This document shows, piece by piece, positions 17,049-24,443 of a DNA stretch of 64,000 nucleotides. Made by a program: the position numbers and the translations under genes. Each line of letters begins with the position of its first letter. The stretch's first letter is position 1. The stretch spans positions 124,001 through 188,000 of the forward strand of contig UBNV01000008.1 in the NCBI GenBank assembly GCA_900466945.1. The letters run 5' to 3'. The notes beneath the pieces were generated by a model. It was given only the letters and a program-made list of their open reading frames with translations, had not been told where the DNA came from and made no database searches. The stretch is from Hyphomicrobiales bacterium. GTDB taxonomy: Bacteria; Pseudomonadota; Alphaproteobacteria; Rhizobiales; Rhizobiaceae.

Positions 17049-17764
17049 GGTTTCACCGGAACGGCGAGCCAGCGGAGATTATTGCCCTCGAAGCCAAGGG
17101 AGACGACCTGGATCATGACCATGTGCGGCGCGGGCGAGCCATAGGCGGGTGTCACCACGCCACCGATCGCATAGGCGCTCGGGCAGTTGCGGCTCTTCGG
17201 GACGGTCTTGTCGCGATAGACCTCGCGCCGCGTGTCAGGTTTCTTGTCATCGGCGAGCGATAACGCAAACCCCTGAACATTGACGTTCATGTTGCGGCAG
17301 AGTTCCTCGCCTTCGACGCTGAACTCTTCCAGAGACAGGCGATGGATGCCATCGGAGACGTACAAGCTCGGGAAGGCCTGGTAGCGCAGCTCGCGAACTT
17401 GTTCCGACAATTCCCCAATCGGCGACAGGGCGACCAGAAAGCCCGGGTCGTCCCCGATCTTTCTGACGTCGAGGATCGTCTTTGCCTGAGCGAGGCTCTC
17501 ACGCCGCGCTTCGCCGACCGATGCTTCTTCGCGACGGATCAGGACCGACACCGGTGTGCCGGGCACATAGGTATCAGTCTGCGTGTCGATCACCTGGATT
17601 TCCGCATAGGCGAAACCGGAGCCGTCCTGTTGACCGAATTGCTCGAAGGCGAAGAACCTGCCGTCCGGAGAGAAGCCGATCGGTCGCATCTCCGCCACGT
17701 CACCGGCGCTGACGGCGGTGGCCGTCAGGAGAACGAGTGCGATGGCGGAAAGCGTGATCCTCAA
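17045..17764 (-). CDS. DUF2259 secreted protein
   Basis: A 239-residue predicted periplasmic protein with a Sec signal peptide (cleavage likely after TAVSA, about residue 20). The early mature region has GFSPDGRFFAFEQFG, a WD40/TolB-like strand signature, and the whole resembles the DUF2259 family found beside rpe in rhizobia. Two cysteines lie in EELCRN and SRNCPS. The start is TTG at 17764 with an excellent GGGAGG six bases upstream, overlapping the rpe stop codon as TTGA. Function unknown. Confidence 0.85.
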   Translation of the reverse strand: MRITLSAIALVLLTATAVSAGDVAEMRPIGFSPDGRFFAFEQFGQQDGSGFAYAEIQVIDTQTDTYVPGTPVSVLIRREEASVGEARRESLAQAKTILDVRKIGDDPGFLVALSPIGELSEQVRELRYQAFPSLYVSDGIHRLSLEEFSVEGEELCRNMNVNVQGFALSLADDKKPDTRREVYRDKTVPKSRNCPSAYAIGGVVTPAYGSPAPHMVMIQVVSLGFEGNNLRWLAVPVKP

Positions 17765-18438
17765 CCGCGACCTCCCTCGGCTGCTTTGCGTAGAGTGTCG
17801 ACCGTCTTGCGGTAGTCGTCAACGCCCTTGCCCTTGAAGATCGCGGAACCCGCAACGAGGGCATTGGCACCGGCCTTGGCGATCTCCGCAGCATTGTCAG
17901 CCGTCACGCCACCGTCGACTTCGAGATCGATCGGGCGGTTGCCAATCAGAGCGTTAGCCTTGGCGATCTTGTCGGTCATGGCGGGAATGTACTTCTGGCC
18001 GCCGAAGCCCGGGTTGACGCTCATGATCAGGATGAGGTCGAGATCGTCCATCACGTGCTCAAGGATCGAAAGCGGAGTCGCCGGATTGAGCGAAACGCCA
18101 GCCTTCGTGCCGAGTGCCCGGATGGTCTGCAGCGAACGGTGCAGATGCGGGCCGGCCTCGGCATGGACGGTGATGATGTCACAGCCGGCATGGGCGAAGG
18201 CCGCGAGATAGGGATCCGCAGGCGCGATCATCAGGTGGCAGTCGAAGACCGCCTTGGTGTGCGGGCGCAGTGCCTTGATCACGGCCGGGCCGAAGGAGAT
18301 GTTCGGCACGAAATGGCCGTCCATAACGTCGAGATGCACCCATTCCGCGCCGGCATCGACGACGTCGCGGACTTCTTCGCCGAGGCGGGAGAAGTCGGCT
18401 GCGAGAATGGAGGGCGAGATCAGGAGAGGGCGGGTCAT
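17761..18438 (-). CDS. rpe: ribulose-phosphate 3-epimerase
   Basis: A TIM-barrel enzyme that interconverts ribulose 5-phosphate and xylulose 5-phosphate in the pentose phosphate pathway. The 225-residue protein shows the metal and active-site motifs in order: SPSILAADF at the N-terminus, HLDVMDGHFVPN, HLMI, MSVNPGFGGQKY, and EVDGGV with the phosphate-binding AGSAIF near the end. The ATG at 18438 has GAGGA seven bases upstream. It heads a coupled minus-strand operon with the DUF2259 and membrane genes. gnd, the enzyme one step earlier, lies far away at 59-60 kb. Confidence 0.97.
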   Translation of the reverse strand: MTRPLLISPSILAADFSRLGEEVRDVVDAGAEWVHLDVMDGHFVPNISFGPAVIKALRPHTKAVFDCHLMIAPADPYLAAFAHAGCDIITVHAEAGPHLHRSLQTIRALGTKAGVSLNPATPLSILEHVMDDLDLILIMSVNPGFGGQKYIPAMTDKIAKANALIGNRPIDLEVDGGVTADNAAEIAKAGANALVAGSAIFKGKGVDDYRKTVDTLRKAAEGGRG

Positions 18439-18650
18439 CTTGTTATCCTCGACGGGCAGGACGGTTGAGCGCCGTCTGGACGTTGCTTGCCTTGGCAGAC
18501 GGGGCGATGGCTCGGCGTCCGCATAGCATCGGCGACCCCGGGCGGCAACCATGCCTTGGGATGAGAACGGCCCTTCGCGATGCCTGCCCTTGACGATCGG
18601 CGCCTGGCAATTCATCCCTCGGACAGATCAAAGCAGTCTGGGAGGACGAC

Positions 18651-19415
18651 ATGGCCAAGTTTGCAATCATCACCGGCGGCAGCTCCGGCATCGGTCGGCA
18701 TCTTGTGTCCGCCTTCGTGCGCGACGGTTATGACGTCGCCTTCACCCATCTTGGCCAGAGTGACGCTGCTGCCGAAGTCGAGGCAGAGGCTGCGGCACTT
18801 GGCGGACGAGCCGTGGGCCGAGAATGCGAGGTGGCCAACAGTTCAGCGATCGAGGCCTTTCTCGACGAGGTGATTGCCTGGGCGGGCCAGACACCCGATG
18901 TGCTGGTCAACAATGCTGGCATCCAGACCTGGGCCTCGATGCTCGAGCTTTCCGAAGAGCGCTGGGATGCCGTGATCAGCACCAACCTCAAGGGCACCTT
19001 CCTGAATACCCAACGTGTCGCCCGACGCATGGTCACTGCCGGTAAAGGTGGGTCGATCATCAATCTCGGCTCCGGCTGCAACAAACACGCTTTCCCGAAG
19101 CTCGTGGATTACACCGCCTCTAAGGGGGGCATCGAGCAGCTGACCAAGGTGTCTGCCGTCGAGCTCGGGCCGCATCAGATCCGCGTCAATTGCGTGGCGC
19201 CGGGGGCGATCGAGACGGCGCGTACACAGGCCGAGGCGCCCGATTATGCCAAGACCTGGGGAGACGTCACACCGCTTCGTCGCGTCGGTACGCCGGAGGA
19301 TATCGCAGGCCCGATACTCTTCCTCGCCGGTCCGCAATCAGCTTTCGTCACCGGCCAGACGATCTGGGTCGATGGCGGTGTGTTCAGCCAGGCCTTCTGG
19401 CCCTATCGCGACTGA
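18651..19415 (+). CDS. short-chain dehydrogenase/reductase
   Basis: A 254-residue classical SDR oxidoreductase. The NAD(P)-binding TGGSSGIG lies at residues 8-15 and the NNAG motif at 87-90. The catalytic triad Ser141, Tyr154 and Lys158 (YTASK) has normal spacing, and the segment PGAIETART after the active site is typical. The ATG at 18651 has GGGAGGA just upstream. It resembles glucose 1-dehydrogenase or 3-oxoacyl reductase type members, but the substrate cannot be inferred. It is divergent from rpe and convergent with the binding-protein gene, with no partner gene. Confidence 0.92.
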   Translation: MAKFAIITGGSSGIGRHLVSAFVRDGYDVAFTHLGQSDAAAEVEAEAAALGGRAVGRECEVANSSAIEAFLDEVIAWAGQTPDVLVNNAGIQTWASMLELSEERWDAVISTNLKGTFLNTQRVARRMVTAGKGGSIINLGSGCNKHAFPKLVDYTASKGGIEQLTKVSAVELGPHQIRVNCVAPGAIETARTQAEAPDYAKTWGDVTPLRRVGTPEDIAGPILFLAGPQSAFVTGQTIWVDGGVFSQAFWPYRD

Positions 19416-19421
19416 GGGCTG

Positions 19422-20516
19422 TTACTGCGTCTTCTCCGGCACCGGCACGAACCGGTCGCCCTGCCACTCCAGCAGGCGATAAGGGTTTTCGGTCAGTTCG
19501 TGCTCCTCGCCGAAGGTGACCGGACCGAGCGCCGTCTCGAAGGTCGTGCCGATGAGCGCATCCGCAACCGGTGTACCCATGGCCGACGAAATGCCCCAGG
19601 CATCCGCGAGGATGGTCACGGCGGCATGGGCGGGAACGACATAGCCTTCCGGTTCGATCTTGCTCCGCTCGAGTTCACCAGTCAGTGCGGCTGCCTCGGC
19701 TCCCTGCGGTTTCTCGATCAGGCCGACGGCCAGTACGCCATCTTCCAGCGGGACAGGTTCGTCCGCCGCGCGCATCGCCTCACCGCCGAGCAGCGTCAGG
19801 CTGAGGCCTTCCGCCTTCGCATCGCGGGCAATGATGGCCACATCATTCCTGTCGCCGCCGATGAAGGCGTGGGTGACGCCCGCGTTCCTGGCACGTCGGA
19901 CCAGCGTCAACTGCTGTTCCTGGCCAGGGCGGAAGGTGTCGACAAAGGCGGGTTTCAGACCACGTTCCTCCAGGCTTATCCGGATTGCTTCGGTCAATTC
20001 CCGGCCGCGGATGGTCCCGTCTTCGAGGAGAGCGACGGCGGACCCTGCCCAGTCGCGCAGGATTACGTCCGAAAGCTTGCCAGCCTCCTGGTCGGCATTT
20101 GGCGCCAGGCGGAACAGCGGCCAGCCTTCCTTGTTCGCATCCTCCATGATGCCTTTCCAGCGCACAGAGAGAGTGAAAGCCGGCACGTCGGCTTGCTTCA
20201 GGGCGGGCAGTGCGTCCTTCAGGCTTTCGCTGCAGAGAAATCCGATTGCCGCTTTCGCACCCGCTGCCGCGATCGCCTCGGCGATTGCTTTGCCGCTGCC
20301 TTCATCACAGGTCTCGTCGATTTCGATGAGGGAAATCGAGAGCTTTGCGGCTGCCAGAGAAGCGCCCTGCATGACCTGCGCGCCAAGCACTGCAAACGGA
20401 CCGCTCTTCGGTGCGACGACTGCAAGCTTCAACTCGGCGGCCGAGGTCGCCCCGAGGCCGAGGGCCACGAACAGCGAGGTCGCCAGAATACGTTTCAGCA
20501 TGGGGTTCTTCATCAT
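19422..20516 (-). CDS. periplasmic binding protein, LivK-like type 1
   Basis: A 364-residue exported protein of the branched-chain-amino-acid type periplasmic-binding family. A signal peptide ends near residue 26 (GATSA/AELKLAVV). The mature N-terminus LAVVAPKSGPFAVLGAQVMQGA is the family start, and repeated alpha/beta segments (TLLGGEAM, GVTHAFIGGDRND) follow. No permease or ATPase genes are adjacent, so it is an orphan receptor: ligand unknown, possibly part of a distant ABC system or a stand-alone sensor. The tandem ATGs at 20516 and 20513 follow an AGGA site. It is divergent from the flavin reductase gene. Confidence 0.88.
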   Translation of the reverse strand: MMKNPMLKRILATSLFVALGLGATSAAELKLAVVAPKSGPFAVLGAQVMQGASLAAAKLSISLIEIDETCDEGSGKAIAEAIAAAGAKAAIGFLCSESLKDALPALKQADVPAFTLSVRWKGIMEDANKEGWPLFRLAPNADQEAGKLSDVILRDWAGSAVALLEDGTIRGRELTEAIRISLEERGLKPAFVDTFRPGQEQQLTLVRRARNAGVTHAFIGGDRNDVAIIARDAKAEGLSLTLLGGEAMRAADEPVPLEDGVLAVGLIEKPQGAEAAALTGELERSKIEPEGYVVPAHAAVTILADAWGISSAMGTPVADALIGTTFETALGPVTFGEEHELTENPYRLLEWQGDRFVPVPEKTQ

Positions 20517-20681
20517 GACATGATCCTAGCCGAAAGCGCAGCCAATTGGAAATGCTGGCTTTCCAGACAGGTCCGGGTGGTTGCAACGAAATTGTTCCGG
20601 TGTTGTGGAAAAGGTAAGGCCTGCGGCCCATATTGCATTTTCGACGGGGATACGCCGCCAGGGGGAGACGTGAATTTGAGC

Positions 20682-21167
20682 ATGCAAGGTCTGGATCCGA
20701 TCGTCTATCGCGACGCCATGAGCCGATATGCAGGACATGTGCAGATCGTGACGACGGAGCATCAGGGTGTCAGGCGCGGCGTGACGATTACTGCCGCCTG
20801 TTCGGTCTCCGACAATCCACCGACCGTGCTGGCCTGCCTCAACAACAGCAATCCGAGCAACGAGGTCCTGTTCGAGAGCGGTCATTTCGCGCTGAATTCG
20901 CTCGGCGCGCACCATCAGGATCTCGCCAATGCCTTTGCCGGATTCGGCAAGCTTTCCTCCGAAGAACGGTTCGCACTTGCCGAATGGCAGGTGCTTGCGA
21001 CCGGCTCTCCGGTGCTCGCCGATGCTGTTGTCGCCTTCGACTGCGTGGTCACCGACCGTAAGGTGACCAATACGCATACCGTGCTCTTCGGCGAAGTGAA
21101 GGCCGTGCATTTCGGCGCGCATGAGCCGTCACTCATCTATCTGGACCGGGGCTACCACACGCTATAA
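20682..21167 (+). CDS. flavin reductase-like FMN-binding protein
   Basis: A protein of about 161 residues with the split-barrel flavin-reductase fold (HpaC/ActVB-like). Typical stretches are SRYAGHVQIVTT, GVTITAACSVSDNPP and LNNSNPSNEVLFESGHFALN, where FMN contacts are made in the family. Three in-frame starts occur close together: GTG 20670, TTG 20676 and ATG 20682; a GGGGGAG at 20661-20667 is best spaced for the TTG. The frame is open far upstream, but that part overlaps the opposite-strand binding-protein gene and is not credible. It precedes the MoxR/VWA/XdhC genes in the same direction and may supply reduced flavin or be a passenger. Confidence 0.88.
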   Translation: MQGLDPIVYRDAMSRYAGHVQIVTTEHQGVRRGVTITAACSVSDNPPTVLACLNNSNPSNEVLFESGHFALNSLGAHHQDLANAFAGFGKLSSEERFALAEWQVLATGSPVLADAVVAFDCVVTDRKVTNTHTVLFGEVKAVHFGAHEPSLIYLDRGYHTL

Positions 21168-21193
21168 GCTTCCGCTCAAACATGGGAGGAGAC

Positions 21194-22126
21194 ATGGCAG
21201 AAACCTCGGGAAAGGTCCTGCCGGAGACGATCGATGGCATCATCGATCTTCTGTCGGCGGAGGACTATCTGGCCGGCAAGCCGCTCGCGACCGTGCTGTT
21301 CCTGGCGCTCAGGATGAAGCGTCCGCTCTTCCTCGAAGGGGAGGCCGGCGTCGGCAAGACCGAAGTCGCCAAGGTACTCGCCAAGGCGCTCGACAGGCCG
21401 CTCATCCGGTTGCAGTGCTATGAAGGGCTCGACGTCGCCTCAGCCGTCTACGAATGGAACTATCCGGCCCAGATGCTCGAAATCCGCATGGCCGAAGCCT
21501 CGGGCGTCTCGGACCGCTTGCGGCTCGAAAGCGATATCTTTTCCGAACGTTATCTCATCCGACGGCCTGTCCTGCAGGCGCTCGAGGGGCAGCCCGGGCG
21601 GGCGCCGGTGTTCCTGATCGACGAACTCGACCGCACGGACGAGGCCTTCGAGGCCTTCCTGCTTGAAGTGCTCTCGGATTTTCAGGTGACGATCCCCGAA
21701 TTCGGAACGGTCAAGGCTGGCGAGCCGCCGATCGTGATCGTCACATCCAACCGGACGCGCGAAGTACATGACGCCTTGAAGCGCCGCTGCCTCTATCACT
21801 GGGTCGATTATCCCACGGCTGCCGATGAACTTGCCATCATCAGGCGCAAGGTTAAGGGTTGCAACGAGCAGCTCTCCCGCCAGATCGTCGCTTACGTGCA
21901 GAAGCTCCGGACAGTCGATCTCTTCAAGAATCCCGGCATCGCCGAAACCATCGACTGGGCGACGGCACTGACCGAACTCGACCGGCTCGCACTCGATCCG
22001 GAGACGATTGCGGATACGCTGGGCACGCTCCTGAAATATCAGGAGGACATCGCTCGCATCCAGGGGAGTGAAGGCGAAAAGCTGCTCTCCGAAGTCAAGG
22101 CTGAGCTGCTGGCGAAGGCTGGTTGA
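21194..22126 (+). CDS. MoxR-family AAA+ ATPase (CoxD-like)
   Basis: A 310-residue AAA+ ATPase. Walker A is GEAGVGKT (about residues 49-56), Walker B is VFLIDELDR (about 137-145), and a sensor-1 Asn follows in IVTSNRTRE. MoxR proteins act with VWA proteins as chaperones that insert cofactors or metals into large enzymes; CoxD does this for the Mo-Cu cluster of CO dehydrogenase. The ATG at 21194 was chosen because GGAGGAG precedes it, unlike the ATG four codons earlier. A VWA-protein gene follows after three bases, forming the classic MoxR-VWA pair, followed by XdhC-type genes. Confidence 0.95.
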   Translation: MAETSGKVLPETIDGIIDLLSAEDYLAGKPLATVLFLALRMKRPLFLEGEAGVGKTEVAKVLAKALDRPLIRLQCYEGLDVASAVYEWNYPAQMLEIRMAEASGVSDRLRLESDIFSERYLIRRPVLQALEGQPGRAPVFLIDELDRTDEAFEAFLLEVLSDFQVTIPEFGTVKAGEPPIVIVTSNRTREVHDALKRRCLYHWVDYPTAADELAIIRRKVKGCNEQLSRQIVAYVQKLRTVDLFKNPGIAETIDWATALTELDRLALDPETIADTLGTLLKYQEDIARIQGSEGEKLLSEVKAELLAKAG

Positions 22127-22129
22127 GAG

Positions 22130-23401
22130 ATGGAAACCTTCGGGCGGCACCAGGGCAGTGGAACTGACGGCATCGTCGTGCCGCCATCGGCGCAGGGTGA
22201 TGGACGGCTCGCCGACAATATCGTGCATTTCGCGCGCGTCTTGAGAAAGGCTGGTCTGAAGCCCGGGCCGGGCGCCGTCATCGATGCGATTGAAGCGGTC
22301 GATGCGATCGGCATTGGATCGCGCGTCGAGTTCCACGCGGCGCTGTCCGCCATCTTCGTCAATCGCCATGAGGACCAGCCCGTCTTCGACGAGGCTTTTT
22401 CGATCTTCTGGCGTTCGCGCGATCTCGTCGGCAAGATGATCGCGCTGATGTCGCCAGTGGCTGCGATCGGCGAGCGGCAGAAACCCAAGGCGGGCGGCGC
22501 GCGCGTCAGTGATGCGTTGTTTGCCGACAGGAGCCGCGAAGCGAAGCCTCGCGATGAACCTGACGTCGAAGTCGATGCCCGGCTCACGGTCTCGGGTCAG
22601 GAGGTCTTTCGTCGGCTCGACTTCGGGCAGATGACGGCAACCGAATTGAAGGAGGCCCGCCGGGCCATTGAGCGCCTCGCCATGCCGCTCGATCTCGTCC
22701 AGACGCGACGTTATCGATTGGCGCGGGGCCGAATCGTTGATCCCCGCGCGACCATGCGCCAGTCGCTACGCACGGGCGGCGATCTGATGTTGCCGAAATT
22801 CCGGGAGCGCCGACAACAGCCGCCTCCGCTCGTCATCCTCGCCGACATATCCGGCTCGATGAGCCAGTACACCCGTATCTTCCTGCACTTCCTGCATGTT
22901 CTAACCGAACGCCGCCGTCGGGTGCATACCTTCCTGTTCGGCACGCGGCTCACCAATGTCACCCGCCAGCTTCGCCACCGTGATCCCGACGAGGCGATCG
23001 CGCAATGCACCGACGCTGTCGCCGACTGGTCGGGCGGCACACGCATCGGCGAGACATTGAAGCTCTTCAACCGGCACTGGGGACGGCGAGTCCTGGGACA
23101 GGGTGCCGTGGTGCTCCTGATCACCGACGGTTTGGAGCGGGACGAGGTCGAACTGTTGTCGCGCGAAACCGATCGTCTGCACCGCTCCTGCCGCCGGCTC
23201 GTCTGGCTCAACCCGCTCCTGCGTTTCGCCGGCTTCGAGGCCCGAGCCCGTGGCGTTCGCGCCATGCTGCCGCATGTCGACGAGCTCAGGTCCGTGCATA
23301 ATCTGGAAGCCCTGTCGGATCTGGTGCAATCTTTGTCCGGTGCGCCGGATCGAGATTGCGACCCGAAGCGTTACCTCGGTTCAGGAAGGAGCCCGCCATG
23401 A
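22130..23401 (+). CDS. VWA-domain protein (CoxE-like)
   Basis: A 423-residue protein of the CoxE-like VWA family that partners MoxR ATPases. The C-terminal domain has the MIDAS metal site DISGSMS (D-x-S-x-S) at about residues 239-245, a conserved Thr in WSGGTRIGE, and the later Asp in LLITDGLERDE. The N-terminal half is helical. The ATG at 22130 follows the MoxR stop by three bases, and its own TGA overlaps the next start as ATGA. Together with MoxR it likely remodels a molybdenum hydroxylase or its accessory; the client is not encoded in this window. Confidence 0.94.
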   Translation: METFGRHQGSGTDGIVVPPSAQGDGRLADNIVHFARVLRKAGLKPGPGAVIDAIEAVDAIGIGSRVEFHAALSAIFVNRHEDQPVFDEAFSIFWRSRDLVGKMIALMSPVAAIGERQKPKAGGARVSDALFADRSREAKPRDEPDVEVDARLTVSGQEVFRRLDFGQMTATELKEARRAIERLAMPLDLVQTRRYRLARGRIVDPRATMRQSLRTGGDLMLPKFRERRQQPPPLVILADISGSMSQYTRIFLHFLHVLTERRRRVHTFLFGTRLTNVTRQLRHRDPDEAIAQCTDAVADWSGGTRIGETLKLFNRHWGRRVLGQGAVVLLITDGLERDEVELLSRETDRLHRSCRRLVWLNPLLRFAGFEARARGVRAMLPHVDELRSVHNLEALSDLVQSLSGAPDRDCDPKRYLGSGRSPP

Positions 23402-23727
23402 GCACAGACACTTTTCTGCGTGATCCTCTGGTGATTGCCGAGAGCTGGCACGCCGAGGGCCGTTCCGTCGCCATCGCCACCGTCATCGAGACCTGGGGTT
23501 CGGCGCCGCGGCCGGTCGGCAGCCATCTGGTGATCGACGGCGAGGGCAATTTCGAAGGCTCGGTCTCCGGCGGCTGTGTCGAGGGGGCCGTCATTACCGA
23601 GGCGCTGGATGTCATCGAGAGCGGTACGGCAAGAATGCTGGAATTTGGGGTCGCCGACGAAACCGCCTGGCGCGTGGGTCTGTCCTGTGGCGGGCGGATC
23701 CGGGTGCATGTCGAGAGGCTCTGCTGA
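23398..23727 (+). CDS. XdhC N-terminal-domain protein
   Basis: A 109-residue stand-alone XdhC/CoxI N-terminal domain. The family motif is clear: TWGSAPRPVGSHLVI followed by GSVSGGCVEGAV, whose conserved Cys is implicated in molybdenum-cofactor binding and sulfuration for xanthine dehydrogenase. Full-length XdhC also has a C-terminal Rossmann domain, which here is the next gene. The ATG at 23398 has AGGAAGGAG upstream and overlaps the VWA stop codon (ATGA). The downstream gene overlaps by one base, so all four genes are probably translated in a coupled series. Confidence 0.93.
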   Translation: MSTDTFLRDPLVIAESWHAEGRSVAIATVIETWGSAPRPVGSHLVIDGEGNFEGSVSGGCVEGAVITEALDVIESGTARMLEFGVADETAWRVGLSCGGRIRVHVERLC

Positions 23728-24443
23728 TGGATGTTTCGACGCTCAAGGCCCTGAATGCGGCGAAGCGCGACCGTCGTGGCGCCGTGCTGGTGAGCGATCT
23801 CGCTTCAGGCGCGTCGCAGCTGGTGGCCGAGGATCAGGTGCCCACCGACGCTCTGGGGCAGGAAATCCGGGCGCGGCTTCTTTCCGGCAAGTCGGGCGCC
23901 GCCGAGATCGACGGGCGAAGCCTCTTCCTCAATGTACATCTGCCGCCATCCAGGATCGTTGTCATCGGCGCCGTACACATCAGCCAAGCGCTCGCGCCCA
24001 TGGCAGCCATTGCCGGGTTTTCGGTGACAATCATCGATCCGCGCACGGCCTTTGCCACGCCTGAGCGTTTCGCCGGCATCGACCTGCGCGCCGACTGGCC
24101 GGACGACGTGTTTTCGAGCATGCCGCTCGACCGCTACAGCGCCATGGTCGCCGTGACCCATGATCCGAAGATCGACGACCCCGGCCTGATCGCCGCTCTG
24201 GAAGCGGGCTGTTTCTATGTGGGGGCGCTCGGGTCGCGCAAGACGCATGCGAAGCGTGTCGATCGACTGACTGCGCTCGGCTTCGATCAGGCGATCATCG
24301 ACAGCATCCGGGCGCCCATTGGTCTCGACATCGGGGCAGCCACCCCCGCCGAGATCGCCGTGGCAATCCTGGCCGAGATCATCCAGTCGCTCAGACGTCG
24401 GAGCCTGGCGTCTGCAGTTCCTCAAGACAGGGCGTCAGCGTGA
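23727..24443 (+). CDS. XdhC Rossmann-domain protein
   Basis: A 238-residue protein matching the C-terminal half of XdhC. A Rossmann strand-turn RIVVIGAVHISQALAPMA lies at about residues 76-93, followed by IIDPR, AVTHDPKIDD and GALGSRKTH, all typical of XdhC_C. The end has APIGLDIGAATPAEIAVAI. It starts within the TGATG that ends the N-terminal-domain gene, so the two halves are separate polypeptides with a one-base overlap. It would shuttle Moco to a Mo-hydroxylase. The next gene starts inside its stop codon (GTGA). Confidence 0.94.
   Translation: MDVSTLKALNAAKRDRRGAVLVSDLASGASQLVAEDQVPTDALGQEIRARLLSGKSGAAEIDGRSLFLNVHLPPSRIVVIGAVHISQALAPMAAIAGFSVTIIDPRTAFATPERFAGIDLRADWPDDVFSSMPLDRYSAMVAVTHDPKIDDPGLIAALEAGCFYVGALGSRKTHAKRVDRLTALGFDQAIIDSIRAPIGLDIGAATPAEIAVAILAEIIQSLRRRSLASAVPQDRASA

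Noticed and set aside
19500..20669. N-terminal extension of the flavin reductase frame
   Set aside because: Overlaps the periplasmic binding protein gene; the flavin-reductase domain starts only after 20682.
23398..24443. Frameshifted single xdhC pseudogene
   Set aside because: Both halves have complete domains and the upstream half has a good RBS; single-domain XdhC forms are common, so two genes are more likely than a broken one.
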